DNA of 64,000 nt from Bedellia somnulentella (GCA_963576735.1 OY755187.1:13206001-13270000), one strand, 5' to 3'. Counted from the first letter of the stretch, positions 42,900 to 54,069 are shown. The notes: generated by a model not told the origin, from the letters alone. A program made the numbers and translations.

Positions 42900-43075
42900 A
42901 ATTAAAGTAAAAAATAAAAACCCGCATTCCGTGAGGTATGCGTTGCACCCTACAACGGCGAATGGGCTCACCACCTATCACGTTGGGTCTCTAAATACGC
43001 TTGGTGAACCGTGGGTACTTGCTAGGCAAGTGCCTATGCCTACCCCGCATAGAAATAAGGGCGTCAGTGTATTTA
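42900..43075 (+). repeat. SINE-like 3' fragment in the Transib
   Basis: GGGCTCACCACCTATCACGT, ACCGTGGGTACTTGCTAGGC and TGCCTACCCCGCATAGAAAT follow the order of the 3' half of tRNA-derived SINEs here (CCCCTATCACGTGAG, GTGGGTACTC, CCAACCCCTTCGGGG). The tRNA-like head is absent. It is a diverged relative. Confidence 0.5.
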
Positions 43076-43195
43076 TTTATTTTATTAAAAAAAAAAACTC
43101 AGAATAAAAAAAAAATGACCTAAAACCTAATAAACACATTATAAGAAAGCCTTATGAAGAAAAAAATCCACAAAAAAAATATTGTCTAGCTAGCA

Positions 43196-45923
43196 GTTAG
43201 GGTTGCCATTCGTCCCGGTACACCGGGACATGTCACCGGTTTGACTCTTCTGTCCCGGTCGTCCCGGTTAGCCTATAAAATGTCCCGGTATTGCAGATAA
43301 ATAAAATAAATAAATATATACGGACATATGACACAGATCAAGTTAGCCCCAAACTAAGCAAGGCTTGTATTATGGCATACTAACTTAACGATATATTTAA
43401 TATTATACAATACACATATAAATAACATCCAAGACTAAGAAACACCATTTATGCTCATCACATAAATGTTGCCCTCAGCGGGGATCGATAATATAGGATT
43501 CGAGATAATAAAGGTAGAATTACCCAGCGCGCGAATCGGCCGGAGCGAGGGTGCCCGGCGAGTGGTTATTTACGTGTGAGCGCGGCAGTGCCACTGCCAC
43601 AAATGACATGACCGTTTGACAATGACAAGAAGCGTGCGCCCGCGACCGCCCCCTCCCCCGTTCACTTCGTTGCCTGCCTCGCTCTCGTGTTTGACTTAGT
43701 TTGCACCAATTATTGTTCGCGTTGAGTTGTGTTGTTGTTTATTAGTATTATCAAAACGTAGTTTAAAATGCCAAAGCGTAAGTGTCATTTCTCAGATGAC
43801 TACACAAAAGAGTGGTCATTTATAAAGAAAGGGAGAAATGAGTTTGAAGCGCAATGCACAATTTGTAATTTATTTATTTCCGTGAGCCATAGTGGAAAAA
43901 TCTTCAATACAGGACCACATTAAATCTAATGGACACAAATCAAAAACATCGATAGCTTCTACTTCACGAGATATTTCCTCGTTTATGGTGAGAGAAAACA
44001 CACCAGAAGATACTTTAGTATGTGCGGCAGAATTGACAACGGCTTACAAAGTTATTAATCACCATCAATCTTTTAATTCACTGGACTGCAACACTAAATT
44101 AAACTCTATTTTGTATCCTGATTCTAAAATTGCTGCAAAACAGTCAACTGCACGAACCAAAGCTACAGCAATAATAAAAAACATATTGGCACCACATTCT
44201 GTTCAAATAACTAAAGAAGAACTAAATATTATATCTTTTTACGGAATTTTAACTGATGCAAGCAATCATAACGCTGAGAAGTTATTTCCTCTCCTAATTC
44301 AGTACTTTTCGGAAACCGATGGTATGCAGCTTAAATTGATAAAATTGGATTCTTTGGAAAACGAAACCTCAGACACAATTGTTTCTTTCTGCATTAATAC
44401 ACTAAGTAACTTAAATATTCCATTGGAAAAGTTAATCGCGTATAGCGCTGATAACACCAACACGAATTTTGGTGGACGAGAGAGGCAAGGCACGAATAAT
44501 GTTCATTTCAAATTGAAATCTAAGCTCTCGAAAGATATTGAAGGAATTGGTTGTCCTAATCACATCCTACATAATGCAGCATCAACATCTGCTGACGTAT
44601 TTTCCGTTGATGTGGAGTCAGTAGTTCTCAAGATTTATAAATACTTTTCAATATTTACAGTACGTAATGAACGTTTGAAATCTTTTTGTGAGGCAGCTGA
44701 TGTCAGTCACGCTAATTTACAATCCCACTCAAGATCTCGGTGGTTGTCATTGTTGCCGGCGATAGAACGTATTCTGAAACTGTGGGAACCATTAAAAGAT
44801 TTTTTTTTGGCTGAAAACAGACCACCCAAAACGTTAGTTGATTTCTTTAACCATCCATTGTCACAAGTTTATTTTCTATTTTTACAAAGCCAATCATTTT
44901 TATTTGAGAGACAAATAAAAAAAATAGAGAAGTCAAATATAACTATTGTTGAAGTTAAAAAACTCTTAAACAGTCTTGAAAGAACACTGTCAGAGCGTGC
45001 TGCAGCAAAATTTATGGGATTCCAAACTAAAACTGAGTATGATAAATTATCAAAAAATCCTCAGCATTCCAATTTAATCAAGATATTTGATGAAGAAATA
45101 AACAAATATTATACAACAGCTTTGGAATACTTACAACAGTGGAGTCAACCTCTAACAAAATACGATGTATTTGAATGGATGTCTCTTGCTGGTCCACCGG
45201 AATGGCAGGATGTTCTTAAGACAGTAAATTATTTACAAGAAAAGGGAATAACTATTACTGACAGTGCTTTTGAAGAAATAACATACCTCAAAACTTTTGT
45301 AGAACAAAGAAGAGATAATGATTCTTGGAACGGAAAAGACATGCACCAAAAATGGCTAACCTTTTTTAAAGAAACAGATGCATTAGAAAGGAAAAAGACT
45401 TTAATTTTGATGTGCCAATATTTATATGCTATCCCGGGTCATAAAGCAAATGTGGAAAGAGTGTTTTCTTTAATAACTGCGCAATGGACTAAAGAACGCA
45501 ATCGCCTTCATGTCGAAACAGTCGAAAGCATAATTCAATGCAAATACAATTACAAAATGACCTGTTCAGAGTTTCATAAGTATGTTATGAGCAAACCAGA
45601 ATTGTTGATTAAGGTAAAGAAAGCTGAAAAATATAATAATTAATGTCATACTTACCAAATTGTATTGTAGTTTTAAAAGAAGATGATTAATATATGTAAA
45701 TGGTTTAAAACCAATGTGTTTTTTTTTTATTCTTCTCCTATACAGCGTGAAAGCTGCTGATCGCCACTACGCTACGCTAATCGCGCTTTTTCATAAAGCT
45801 TTCTGTATAGAAAGTAGGTAGGGTCTGAACCCATAATTTTCGATTGTGGCGATAAGTCGCTTACACATTGTATATTTTTAGCCACATGTCCCGGTCAGCA
45901 CTCAGGCTTTTATGGCAACCCTA
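43196..45923 (+). mobile_element. hAT-superfamily transposon inside the Transib end
   Basis: Inverted ends share TAGGGTTGCCAT (43198-43209 and the complement at 45912-45923), with nearby GTCCCGGT/ACCGGGACATGT motifs on both sides. Flanking AGCTAGCA (43188-43195) and AGCTAGCT (45924-45931) form an 8-bp duplication with one mismatch and lie in the Transib terminal repeat. Joining the flanks restores that repeat. The internal transposase is at 43768-45643. Confidence 0.85.
43768..45643 (+). pseudogene. hAT transposase, one frameshift in the zinc finger
   Basis: The ATG at 43768 opens MPKRKCHFSDDYTKEW and the first half of a BED-like zinc finger (C-x2-C in AQCTICN). A one-base shift near 43893 moves to the frame that stays open for more than 580 codons to 45643 and completes the finger (QDHIKSNGHKS). 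The core has ILTDASNHN and AYSADNTNTNFGG for the two Asp positions, and GCPNHILHNAA. It also has SRWLSLLPAIER and the C-terminal dimerisation block GHKANVERVFSLI. Only the single shift blocks full translation, so decay is recent. Confidence 0.85.
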
Positions 45924-45952
45924 AGCTAGCTTGTTCTAATCGAATCACTGTG

Positions 45953-46312
45953 CAATGAGTAGAACCCCGGTTAACGTGCAAGCGACTAGTGTTCATATTC
46001 CGGGTCGGGCCTACACCGATTTGTCTTTTATAAAGACATATGTGTGGTTAATTTATCACGGTTGTTAACGGTGAGGGAAAACATCGTGAGGAAACCCACA
46101 TGGCTGAGTTGTACTTAGTCATGTGACTGTGTATTCGTACAAAACGGCGATAGGCCTGCCCCCTATCACGTGAGTACACTGTCCATGTTAAACGTGGGTA
46201 CTCTGAACGCTAGGTGTCAATGTCACGTGATGTTCAGAAGTATTAGTACCTCTGCCAACCCCTTCGGGGATATTCGGCGGAACGTTTATGTTGTGTATGT
46301 TATATGTTATGT
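45953..46312 (+). mobile_element. Right part of the SINE split by the Transib
   Basis: Resumes with the target repeat CAATG and AGTAGAACCCCGG, then the full SINE body to CCCCTTCGGGGATATTCGGC and a TATGTTATG-like tail. An imperfect direct repeat TTTATAAAGTA versus TTTTATAAGTA (near 46311 and 39671) is consistent with the original SINE duplication. Confidence 0.85.
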
Positions 46313-46614
46313 TTATAAAGTATCGATTCTCTTCTTTGATAATAAATCGATGTTGTATCTATTGATAATGCTTAACAATTACACATCCTTATTTATAAAT
46401 ATAAATATACGTAAGTAGCTATAGCACACCCGCCGACACTGTGCACAAACGGGAGTCTCGTAAATGCGTGTTCTATAGTAGATTATATTTCTATGGTGTT
46501 AATACATTTTTATAAAGCTTAACTGCAATGGCATTGTGATTCAACACATTATATTTTACAAAAATGGTGCATACATTGTGATAAGAGTATTAAAATTACT
46601 AATTCTGTAGTTTA
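46313..46614. other. Non-coding, nothing recognised
   Basis: No gene or repeat boundary supported. Confidence 0.5.
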
Positions 46615-46750
46615 GCTGTGTAGTGTTGGCATATAATAACACAACCCCATCTCTTCCCGTGGTTGTTTCGTAGAAGTCGACTAAGGGAACAGGGCTTTTC
46701 CATCTTCGCCCTTACACCAATCCAAGGTTTGCCGTGCCGAGGGATGCGTT
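46615..46750 (+). repeat. RTE leader fragment
   Basis: GTAGTGTTGGCATATAATAA, TCTCTTCCCGTGGTTGTTTC and GAAGTCGACTAAGGGAACAG align with the RTE leader at 3641-3905 (read on its minus strand) rather than with the 256-bp short element. Only ~130 bases remain. Confidence 0.65.
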
Positions 46751-47308
46751 TTTATTCTTTGACTTTTTTTGATTAAATTAGTAGTTTCGGAGATATAGCC
46801 TGATCGCGCCAGATTATTAAGTACTTGTTTTCTGGCAGTATGCGCTTAGCCTTAGCCTATTCTATATATCGAGTCTGTGATTGATGGATGATAACTTGAT
46901 TTGTCTTGGCTTGATTTTTGATGGCGATTTTGTATTGTAATTAATTTTGTATAAAGTTTGAGTAATGTGATGATAATAGAAAGGGTCAGTGAATATATTT
47001 GATTGTTTATGTTGTGAATCGGTGGAATTGTGGACAATATAAAAGTGATCTCGGTTGAAACAAAACTTTGATGTGCATTGGGAGCGGTGCACGCGTTGAA
47101 TCAGAAATCATCTGATGAAGATATTCGTGGAATATGAAAGAAAGCAAGGAAATATTCACTAGATGCGATATCCTTCGGCCAGGGATTCGTATTTTCATTA
47201 AAGACTAAATGCATTCAGATCTGAACAAAATAGTGAGAAGTGAAAACCTTTCAGCAATTCTGGGAGATCTAAGAGCAACACACAAGTAACTCAATTAAGT
47301 TTGTATTA
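46751..47308. other. Non-coding, possible LTR
   Basis: No coding region. Because TGGTAGCAGAGC motifs start just after, the sequence up to about 47308 could be the end of an LTR. No TG start, second LTR or polyadenylation signal was confirmed. Confidence 0.3.
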
Positions 47309-47390
47309 AATGGTAGCAGAGCGTTATACACGAACAATTTTGGTAGCAGAGCGTTATACACGAACATTTTTTGTAGCAGAGCGTGGTTAC
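47309..47390 (+). repeat. Triplicated primer-binding-like motif
   Basis: TGGTAGCAGAGCGTTATACA occurs at about 47310 and 47340, and a third, changed copy (TTGTAGCAGAGCG) at about 47369, spaced about 30 bases. TGGTAGCAGAGC is complementary to the 3' end of insect initiator methionine tRNA (...GCTCTGCTACCA), the usual primer of Copia-type elements. Confidence 0.65.
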
Positions 47391-47814
47391 ACACGATTAC
47401 AGAAGTTGAAACTCTGGGACAAATAAATAAATTGAACTAGTGTGAACTGTGCATACTCGATTGACTTTAATTTAACCCTTATGTCAGTGACAAATAAAAC
47501 ACCTTTAGGAGAGTGACGAGCCTTAGGGTACCTTCATACAGTTTAGAGGTAATGTTAATAATCAAGGTCGGTTTTAACGTTATCCTCACTTTGAATTTTG
47601 TTATTTTAGTTAAGTTAAACACTTGACGATCTGTAGCGATTGAAGAGGGGGAGGGGTGAAGTGCGGTAGATGGTTATCGGTGCACAAGAAACACTTAAAT
47701 CCATTCAATGCATCGTGTTTGTTATTGACACTTGACTGTTTTCTGTGTTCGTATTGTACGAGTTACTTCTATTTTGTGAATTTATAATTATTTCATTATA
47801 AATATAGAAGCGAG
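47391..47814. other. Non-coding, nothing recognised
   Basis: No supported gene. If an LTR element once followed the primer-binding-like motifs, its genes are not present here. Confidence 0.45.
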
Positions 47815-48404
47815 TACTTCTAAACAAAGATCACGTGTTCGAAGATATAATTCAACAGAAATACAAGCGATATTAGAAGAATCTTCCAGTGACGAAAGTG
47901 AGTTTGTTGCTTCTGATAATGAACACGATTTTATTTCTTTGGTGGAGGAGGATGGATTAGAAATTTCTGATGTTGAGCCAGAAGCAGAAGTCGAAAATGA
48001 TATCGACTCTTACGACTCCGATGCGAGTTTTGTAGGTTGCAAAAGATGGAACGCGGTGACAGTCTGATCCACTTCCGAGAACACAAACTAGTAGTCGAAA
48101 CATTATTCGTCAACGGGGCGGGGATGCGTCTTTCAGTGAACTCTACAATCAAATGGAAATATTCAAAAATATATTGTCTAATGAGATGTGTGACATAATC
48201 GTAAGGGAAACTAATCGAAAAGGGACTAAGATTACTGAAACATACAATGATAAACTAATAGAAAATTACCCTGATATTAGCAAGCGACCGAAACAAAAAA
48301 TATTCCAACCATTCACAGAACAAGAATTGGATGCATTTTTTGGCATTTTAACTTATATACTAGAGGGTTCCTCGCGGTTTCACTATAATATTAGTATGAT
48401 GTAG
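47815..48404 (+). pseudogene. piggyBac-like transposase, N-terminal fragment
   Basis: A decayed frame near 47850-48060 encodes an acidic N-terminal region (EIQAILEESSSDESEFV, EDGLEISDVEPEAE). After stops the frame 48153-48404 begins the core entry (MCDIIVRETNRKG, FTEQELDAFFGILTY), typical of piggyBac-type transposases just before the catalytic domain. It then ends. The catalytic Asp residues and the Cys-rich C-terminus are missing. Confidence 0.7.
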
Positions 48405-48641
48405 TTTATAATATAAGTATGATATAAAAAAATGGGTTGGCTTTTGTGCTCGGTTGCGTAGATAGCGCGTTCCTGATTTCTATGCTTAAATATCATGTTA
48501 CTAGTAGCAATTGTGTGAAATGACAACCTTCGAAAAAACATTTAAAAAATTGATATATTTTTAGTAATGTCATCGTTTTTTTTTCTCTTGCTCAGCTGAC
48601 TTAAATATTTTACGAATATTTTTAGACTACCTTTGACCAAT
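48405..48641. other. Non-coding between two piggyBac-like pieces
   Basis: AT-rich; no supported feature. No TTAA-flanked inverted end was identified. Confidence 0.4.
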
Positions 48642-50700
48642 ATGGAGAGCAAGTACATGTCAGATGAAGAGATAATAAGGACCATAGGCGAGTATGAGGT
48701 ATGGTATGACTTGTTTTTAATGAAAAAATAATAATTTACTTCTAGTGCAGTTCGCTTATATTATGGGTTGTAATAGTCATTATGCTTGATGCTAGGTCGA
48801 ATACATTGAGGATGATCATGACTACGCCATTGGGGTTCAAGATGTGGAGATAGCGCCGCCGGTATGTATGATATGTTTATTTATTTATTTACCTTGCTTG
48901 GTTATGATAAAAAAAATACAACTGTCTTCTGTCTGGCATGTTTGACGCTTACATTGTGTTTAGTGGTGTGTAAAATTTATTAATTTAAACGCTTTGGCGC
49001 ATTGTGCAGGCAGCTGTGCCATGTACCAATTACATTTTCATTGGTTCCAGGATTGGAATCCGGCGTCTACCCCAGTTTTCGCCACGCCGTGGGCCAGCCG
49101 CGCCGGTACGCCGACAAGTACGCCAAGACATAGGACTCCCCGGGGATCGACAAATGCTGTGCCAGCTGTTGCGTCACCGTCTTCGTCCAGCCTGTGTTCC
49201 AGCGCTACCTCTTCGTCGGCTCCACGTCGGTCATTGAGAGCTCGGCGAGGTGTTGATCCTCGTCGTCGATTAGCACTGCCAGACGATATCATTATCAGAT
49301 ATCTCGAAGGTGATTCTGGTAGTGAATTAGAAGGCGACGGTGTCGATGGCGATGATGAAGACCTTGACGAGTTTTTCAATACAGACATTGAGCGACTCAG
49401 AAGGACGGCGAGGGAGCTCCACGAGTATGTAGAAGAAGTTGGTTTAGTAGAGGAGCAGCAAGCAGATCGCCTCTTCACTGCCGGTGGAGCGGAACTGGCC
49501 GATGTCGAACCCAATGTGTCGGATGAGTTCCATTGAGTTCCATTGGTCGACTGATTTTGGTACTTTTAACGCCGTGGCCGAAGAGTACAGCCGTTCACCT
49601 GTGCCAACATTTGGTAGCCAATACCCAGTGGAAATATTTCAGCAAATTTTGGAATAACGACGTTATGTCAATGATAGTCCGAGAGACCAATTATTACGCC
49701 TGGCAAAAATTTGCGGCTTTATCCGAACTTGGCAACGTGCCAACATATTTGGACCTGTGGTACGAAACGACCATCGAAGAGATGTACTTATACTTTGCCA
49801 TATTAGTTTTAATAGTAATGTGCAATCGTGGAAGTCAGAGACTCTACTGGAGCACGGGTATTTTGGAGATGCCGAAGTTCCGAGCACTTATGTCGCGCAA
49901 CCGATTCGAGCTTCTCTCTCGTTTTTTGCATTTCGTCAATAACGAGGAGATACCACACAACCGTCGCTCACACACTCAAAAAATTTCGAAAATAGCCCTT
50001 CTACTGACACATTGCAACGAAATATTCGCCTAGTTATACATTCCCCAGAGGGAACTCAGTTTGGATGAGTCACTGCTGCTGTGGAAAGGCCATCTTAGTT
50101 GGATGCAATGCATCAGGACCAAGGCGGCCCGCTTCGGCCTCAAGTCGTTTGAGTTGTGCGAGGCTGCGACTGGCTATACGCTTCGCAGTATTCTATATAC
50201 TGGGAAGAACTCCTCCATGCAAGAGGGATCCATTCATGGGTTCGCAAATTCTACCGCTAAGGTAGTTTTGGAGCTCATGAATGGGTACTTCGATGTCAGC
50301 CACCTTCTGGTGATGGATAACTGGTACAACCAGCTTCTCCTCGCCAGATACCTCAAGACAAGGCATACGGATGTCATTGGCACCCTGAATCGTCGAAGGC
50401 AACACGTGCCAGAGATGATCAGGAATGCCAATGATCGCCAGATGCCTCGTGGTGACAAATTAAGTGCTCATTGCGGTGACATGGCTTTGACGTGTCGGAA
50501 GGACGTCAAGCTTGTCACAGTAATGAGCACTATTCACGTCGATGAGATGGTGGCCGGCAGGCGAGCAGGGGAGGAGCAATTTAAGGCAGTCGGCCGACTA
50601 CAACAAGTACATGGGCGGCGTTGATCTAGAAGATCAGAAGCTATCCATGTACTTGTTGAAACGGAAGCGAGGCATCAAGTGGTATGTTCGCGCCAGATTA
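48642..50700 (+). pseudogene. piggyBac-like transposase with introns, broken
   Basis: Candidate exons: 48642-48698 (MESKYMSDEEIIRTIGEYE, GT donor), 48796-48861 (VEYIEDDHDYAIGVQDVEI, GT donor) and a third from 49010 (AG acceptor). The third exon's useful frame is Ser/Pro-rich then acidic (LEGDGVDGDDEDLDEFF), ending early at 49536. The core follows from 49585: NNDVMSMIVRETNYY, LSLDESLLLWKG (first Asp, near 50065), GFANSTAKVV and LLVMDNWYNQLLLARYL (second Asp, near 50320). After a shift near 50580 comes YMGGVDLEDQ (third Asp). A 10-bp tandem duplication (GAGTTCCATT twice, 49525-49544) creates the stop at 49536; a further shift lies near 49655. The C-terminal Cys-rich region was not found. Confidence 0.72.
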
Positions 50701-51217
50701 TTAATTGTTTGTTTTCTGTAGTGTACGCGGCTTTAGAATATTCTATATATGATATTCTGTGATTGACTCTGTGAGTGATTGATAGATATAGATAAAAAAA
50801 ACTCATGAATTGACTTGTATATAAACAGCCGAATACTGAAACGACAGTCAAATCGATCGGTTAGTTGAGGAGCATTCAAATTTGAGCAGCTGTTAAAGGG
50901 TCTAGCAGGCTAAGGGAACAAGATTGGCCCCCGAAGCTGATCTTTCTGATTTATATGGTGGTGCACCGGTTTCAGCCACGGTTACTGTGTGACAAAAATC
51001 AGCCCTCGATCTTCTTTTGTTTTGGAGATTTTTGACATTTACCAAATCATCAAGGTATTTTTTAAACTTATATTTTAGATAAACTACGCAAGCTAGAACA
51101 ACCAAACCAAATCACGATAAACGAGAATAAAATGAACTTTTAATCGCATGTTTTTATGTGGGGCCTACCAATAGTACTTCAGACAAAAATTCATAGTTTA
51201 TTTTTTTTAGTACATTT
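50701..51217. other. Non-coding, nothing recognised
   Basis: A minus-strand ORF (50902-51105) has no recognisable motif and is not supported as a gene. Confidence 0.4.
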
Positions 51218-51331
51218 TTTTGACGTTTGCCGCGGAGGTACACCCACCAAAATAATCTCAAAAAGAGCTACTAAAGACATGTACAAGTGCATAGAAAAAA
51301 AATGGGTGTACCTCCGCGGCAAACGTCAAAA
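51218..51331. repeat. 29-bp perfect inverted repeat at the LINE start
   Basis: Arms 51218-51246 and 51303-51331 are exact reverse complements (core TTGACGTTTGCCGCGGAGGT) separated by 56 bases. The right arm lies in the LINE ORF1-like frame (VYLRGKRQNH), so the left arm looks like an inverted duplicate at the element's 5' edge. Confidence 0.85.
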
Positions 51332-52368
51332 TCATGCCGAAAAATCTGTTTCATACTTTGAAGCCAGTCAACAAGTTCCGGAATCTAAGCGCAGCTATGC
51401 TGATGTTTCCAAATCTATTAATAACTCCTCTTCACAATCTTACAAAACAAACAGTATTTCTTCCTAAAAAATCTCATTCAATTTTGCCTGGATATGATAA
51501 GGCTGAACATCATAGACTAACTAAAGACTATTCTTTCTTCACTCAGTGTTCTGGTGGAGGATATCCTTCCCAGCCGATCCATAAATCTGTTGATTATATT
51601 TCTTCTCAAGTTATTTAAAGTATTTCTTCTATTATTCTCTCGTTCACATCTTCTTCATCTCCTATACCGCACAAAGCTGCCTCAATTATTATTGTGGCTA
51701 TTAAAACGGACGTCAAATCAATTAAAGAAGACTTAATGGATATGAAAAACTCAATTGAAATGGCTCACGATCTAATAAGAAATTATAATGAAAAATTTGT
51801 AGCTTTGGAGAACAAAGTCAAGAGCGTTGAAGAAATTACCAGCGTGATACCTTCATTGGAAAAAACGATTCAAGATATACAGCTTGAAGTTCAAGATAGA
51901 GAACAAAGGAATCGTTCTAATAATGCAGAAATAAAAAATATACCATATAGCAAAAATGAGAACCTATTCGAAATTTTATCAAAAATTAGTCAAAGTATAA
52001 ATTGTCCAGTTCGAAAAGAAGAAATCAATATTATTACAAGAGTTCAAACAAGACAAAAAGATGCCGATAAACCCATTATAGTTTCATTTATAAATAAATA
52101 CCGTAAAGAAGAATTTATTTCTGCCATGAAAATAAAAAAGAATCTAAAACAGTCTTCCATTGGATACAGCGGTGAAAAAAATATATATATTAACGACCAC
52201 TTGACAGTTTTATTCAATAATTTATTAACGAAAGCAAAGGCCAGGAAGAGTGAGGCTGCGAATTTTCAATATATATGGGTTACGCATGGCCAGATTTTGG
52301 CTCGACGAAGCCCATCATCTCCGGTTTTTACAATAAGAAAAGAAGAGGATTTACTAAAAATAAATTAA
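51240..52368 (+). pseudogene. LINE ORF1 protein, frame-broken
   Basis: An N-terminal segment (51240-51467) with VYLRGKRQNHAEKSVS gives way to the main frame 51694-52368 (224 residues) through shifts and stops. The main part has a long coiled coil (IKTDVKSIKEDLMDMKNSIE...) and the conserved C-terminal RNA-binding half: DREQRNRSNNAEIKNIP, KPIIVSFINKYRKEEF, NIYINDHLTVLFNNLLTKAK and FQYIWVTHGQILAR. It belongs to the ORF1 class of Jockey/CR1-group LINEs. Confidence 0.78.
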
Positions 52369-52854
52369 GATATAACTTTCACATTTTACAAATCATATTT
52401 TACGTCACTCGCCTATTATATACATTTTCTAAATATTTAACATATATTTTTTTATTTATAATTTATACATACTCATTACATATTACGTATATTTATTACA
52501 TACTCATTATTTCAATTATCATCAAACATAAAAGATTCTTACTTATCGTACATTTATTATTTAGTACCACAATGTTTTTAACCACCGCCTTCAATCGTAA
52601 TCCTTTGTGTAGTTTTTTCGAACTACCTTGGGTATGTTTTAAAATTATTATTCCTCATGAAGGTGTACGTGTTTTTTCTCGCAATATATTGTGTCTATTT
52701 CAAAATATCTCTAAATCATGTGTTATAATAAAAATTATATCCTACATTATTAAAATAGATAAACGTACTAAATTGTTGATGGCTATTGCGCTTGCTGTTC
52801 TGTCAATAATAATCATTGATTCCATTATTCAGTTGTACAAGTTTCGTTTTCGTA
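52369..52854 (+). other. Spacer between LINE ORF1 and ORF2
   Basis: AT-rich. A hydrophobic frame (52275-52862) overlaps the ORF1 end and has no counterpart in LINEs; I treat it as accidental. Confidence 0.5.
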
Positions 52855-53574
52855 ATGATTAATATTTATTATCAAAACGCTAGAGGTCTTCGTAGCAAGG
52901 TAGATATTTTTAAGAGGAATTCATTATTGGAGAATTACGATATAGTGTCAATAACTGAGTCGTGGTTATTAGAGGGTATTACAAGTAGCGAACTTTTTGA
53001 TGACCGTTATTCTGTATGGAGACGTGATCGGTGCTATGGGGTAACGGGGCAAACTAGGGGTGGTGGAGTGATAATTGCAGTGCAAAGGAAATACACGGCA
53101 TGTGAGCAAATTCAGTGGAGGTCGTCGGCTGAGGACATATGGGTTTCACTTCGTATTAAAGATGAATCATGTAAGTACCGAAACATTAATATTTGTACCA
53201 TATATTTATGCAGTGAAAACCAGGGTAACTCATTCTCAACTTAGCTTCATAACTTTTGTGATAGACTGTTTAACTTCTACACCTACGTCTACACCTAATG
53301 ACGAATACGTTGTATTAGGTGATTTCAATTTATCTAATATAAGTTGGGATAATGAGAATAATGAACTCTTACAAATTATAGGAGAAACGCAGTTGTATTT
53401 CTGTGATACATTGAATCAATGCGGCTTAAATCAATATAATTGGGAAAAAAATAGTAACGGCCGCATACTTGACTTAGTACTATCGAATTTAAACCTAGTA
53501 GTAGAGTCATGCTCTGCACCGCTGGTGCCTGAAGATCTGCACCATAAGTCATTAGTAATCACATATAAATTATC
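52855..53574 (+). pseudogene. LINE ORF2, endonuclease domain
   Basis: Starts with ATG at 52855 (MINIYYQNARGLRSK). The EEP catalytic positions appear as NARGLR, ITESWL, RRDRC, VVLGDFNLSNISWD (near 53310) and DLVLSN. The frame shifts once near 53190. The last part is interrupted by the inserted LINE after ITYKLS, and the continuation (KLSQFPSLPHRK) is found at 54660. Confidence 0.8.
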
Positions 53575-53589
53575 AGTGCAGATTTAGAA

Positions 53590-54069
53590 CTCCTTAAACA
53601 AATTTACACAGCCATATGCCAATCAGTTATAGCCTATTGTTTGCCAATTCGGGAAGGTGCAGCCAAAACCTCAATGATAGAAGTTGAAAGGGCTCAGCGG
53701 TCTGTCTTAAAGGTAATGCTGAGAAAAAACTTTAGGTTTTCGACTGAAAAGCTGTATGAGGAATGTAGACTTCTAAGTGTAAGGAAAATGTTTGTTTTAA
53801 GTTCCATTATTCAAGCGCACAAAAAATATTTATGTGGTTTCTTTAAGTGTGGTAGATCTAAAAGGTCTCCTACTGTGTTGACAAAAGCCTGTAAAACAAC
53901 TTTTGCTAAAAGATTTTCCCCTTTCCTCCAGCCACATTTGTATAATAAACTGCTCAAGCTGTGTGATGTTCGAGAGTATAATAATAGAGAACTAAAAGTA
54001 TATGCAAGAAACTGGATTCTCCATCTATCGTATGAGGCCACAGAACAATTGGTAAACGTAATTGACTAA
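53590..54069 (+). pseudogene. RT C-terminus of the nested LINE
   Basis: Open to a normal stop at 54069. It lacks all catalytic RT motifs because of 5' truncation, and holds the thumb and C-terminal region only. Confidence 0.8.

Larger units (their letters stand above)
39704..45952 (+). mobile_element. Transib DNA transposon with RSS-like ends
   Basis: Inverted termini CACAGTGATTCGATTAGAAC... extend about 35 bp (39704-39738; the right arm is split between 43181-43187 and 45924-45952). They are flanked by the 5-bp direct repeat CAATG, the Transib duplication length. The first seven bases are CACAGTG, identical to the heptamer of vertebrate V(D)J recombination signals. The internal gene is a RAG1-related Transib transposase (40236-42499), now broken. 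A hAT element (43196-45923) later inserted within the right terminal repeat. Without it the Transib is about 3.5 kb. Confidence 0.88.

Noticed and set aside
49038..49514. 158-aa Ser-rich minus-strand ORF
   Set aside because: It is the antisense shadow of the GC-rich piggyBac N-terminal exon and has no independent features.
48642..50700. A domesticated piggyBac-derived gene
   Set aside because: The duplication-caused stop and two further frame changes prevent a continuous protein. No conserved single-copy context is visible.
46860..50790. A pair of LTRs around the piggyBac region (similar TTCTATATAT and GTGATTGA motifs near 46865 and 50740)
   Set aside because: The similarity covers only about 30 AT-rich bases and does not extend, so it does not define two LTRs.
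52275..52862. 195-aa hydrophobic ORF as a membrane protein gene
   Set aside because: It overlaps the LINE ORF1 end and the ORF1-ORF2 spacer, is AT-driven and hydrophobic by composition, and the ORF2 start follows immediately.
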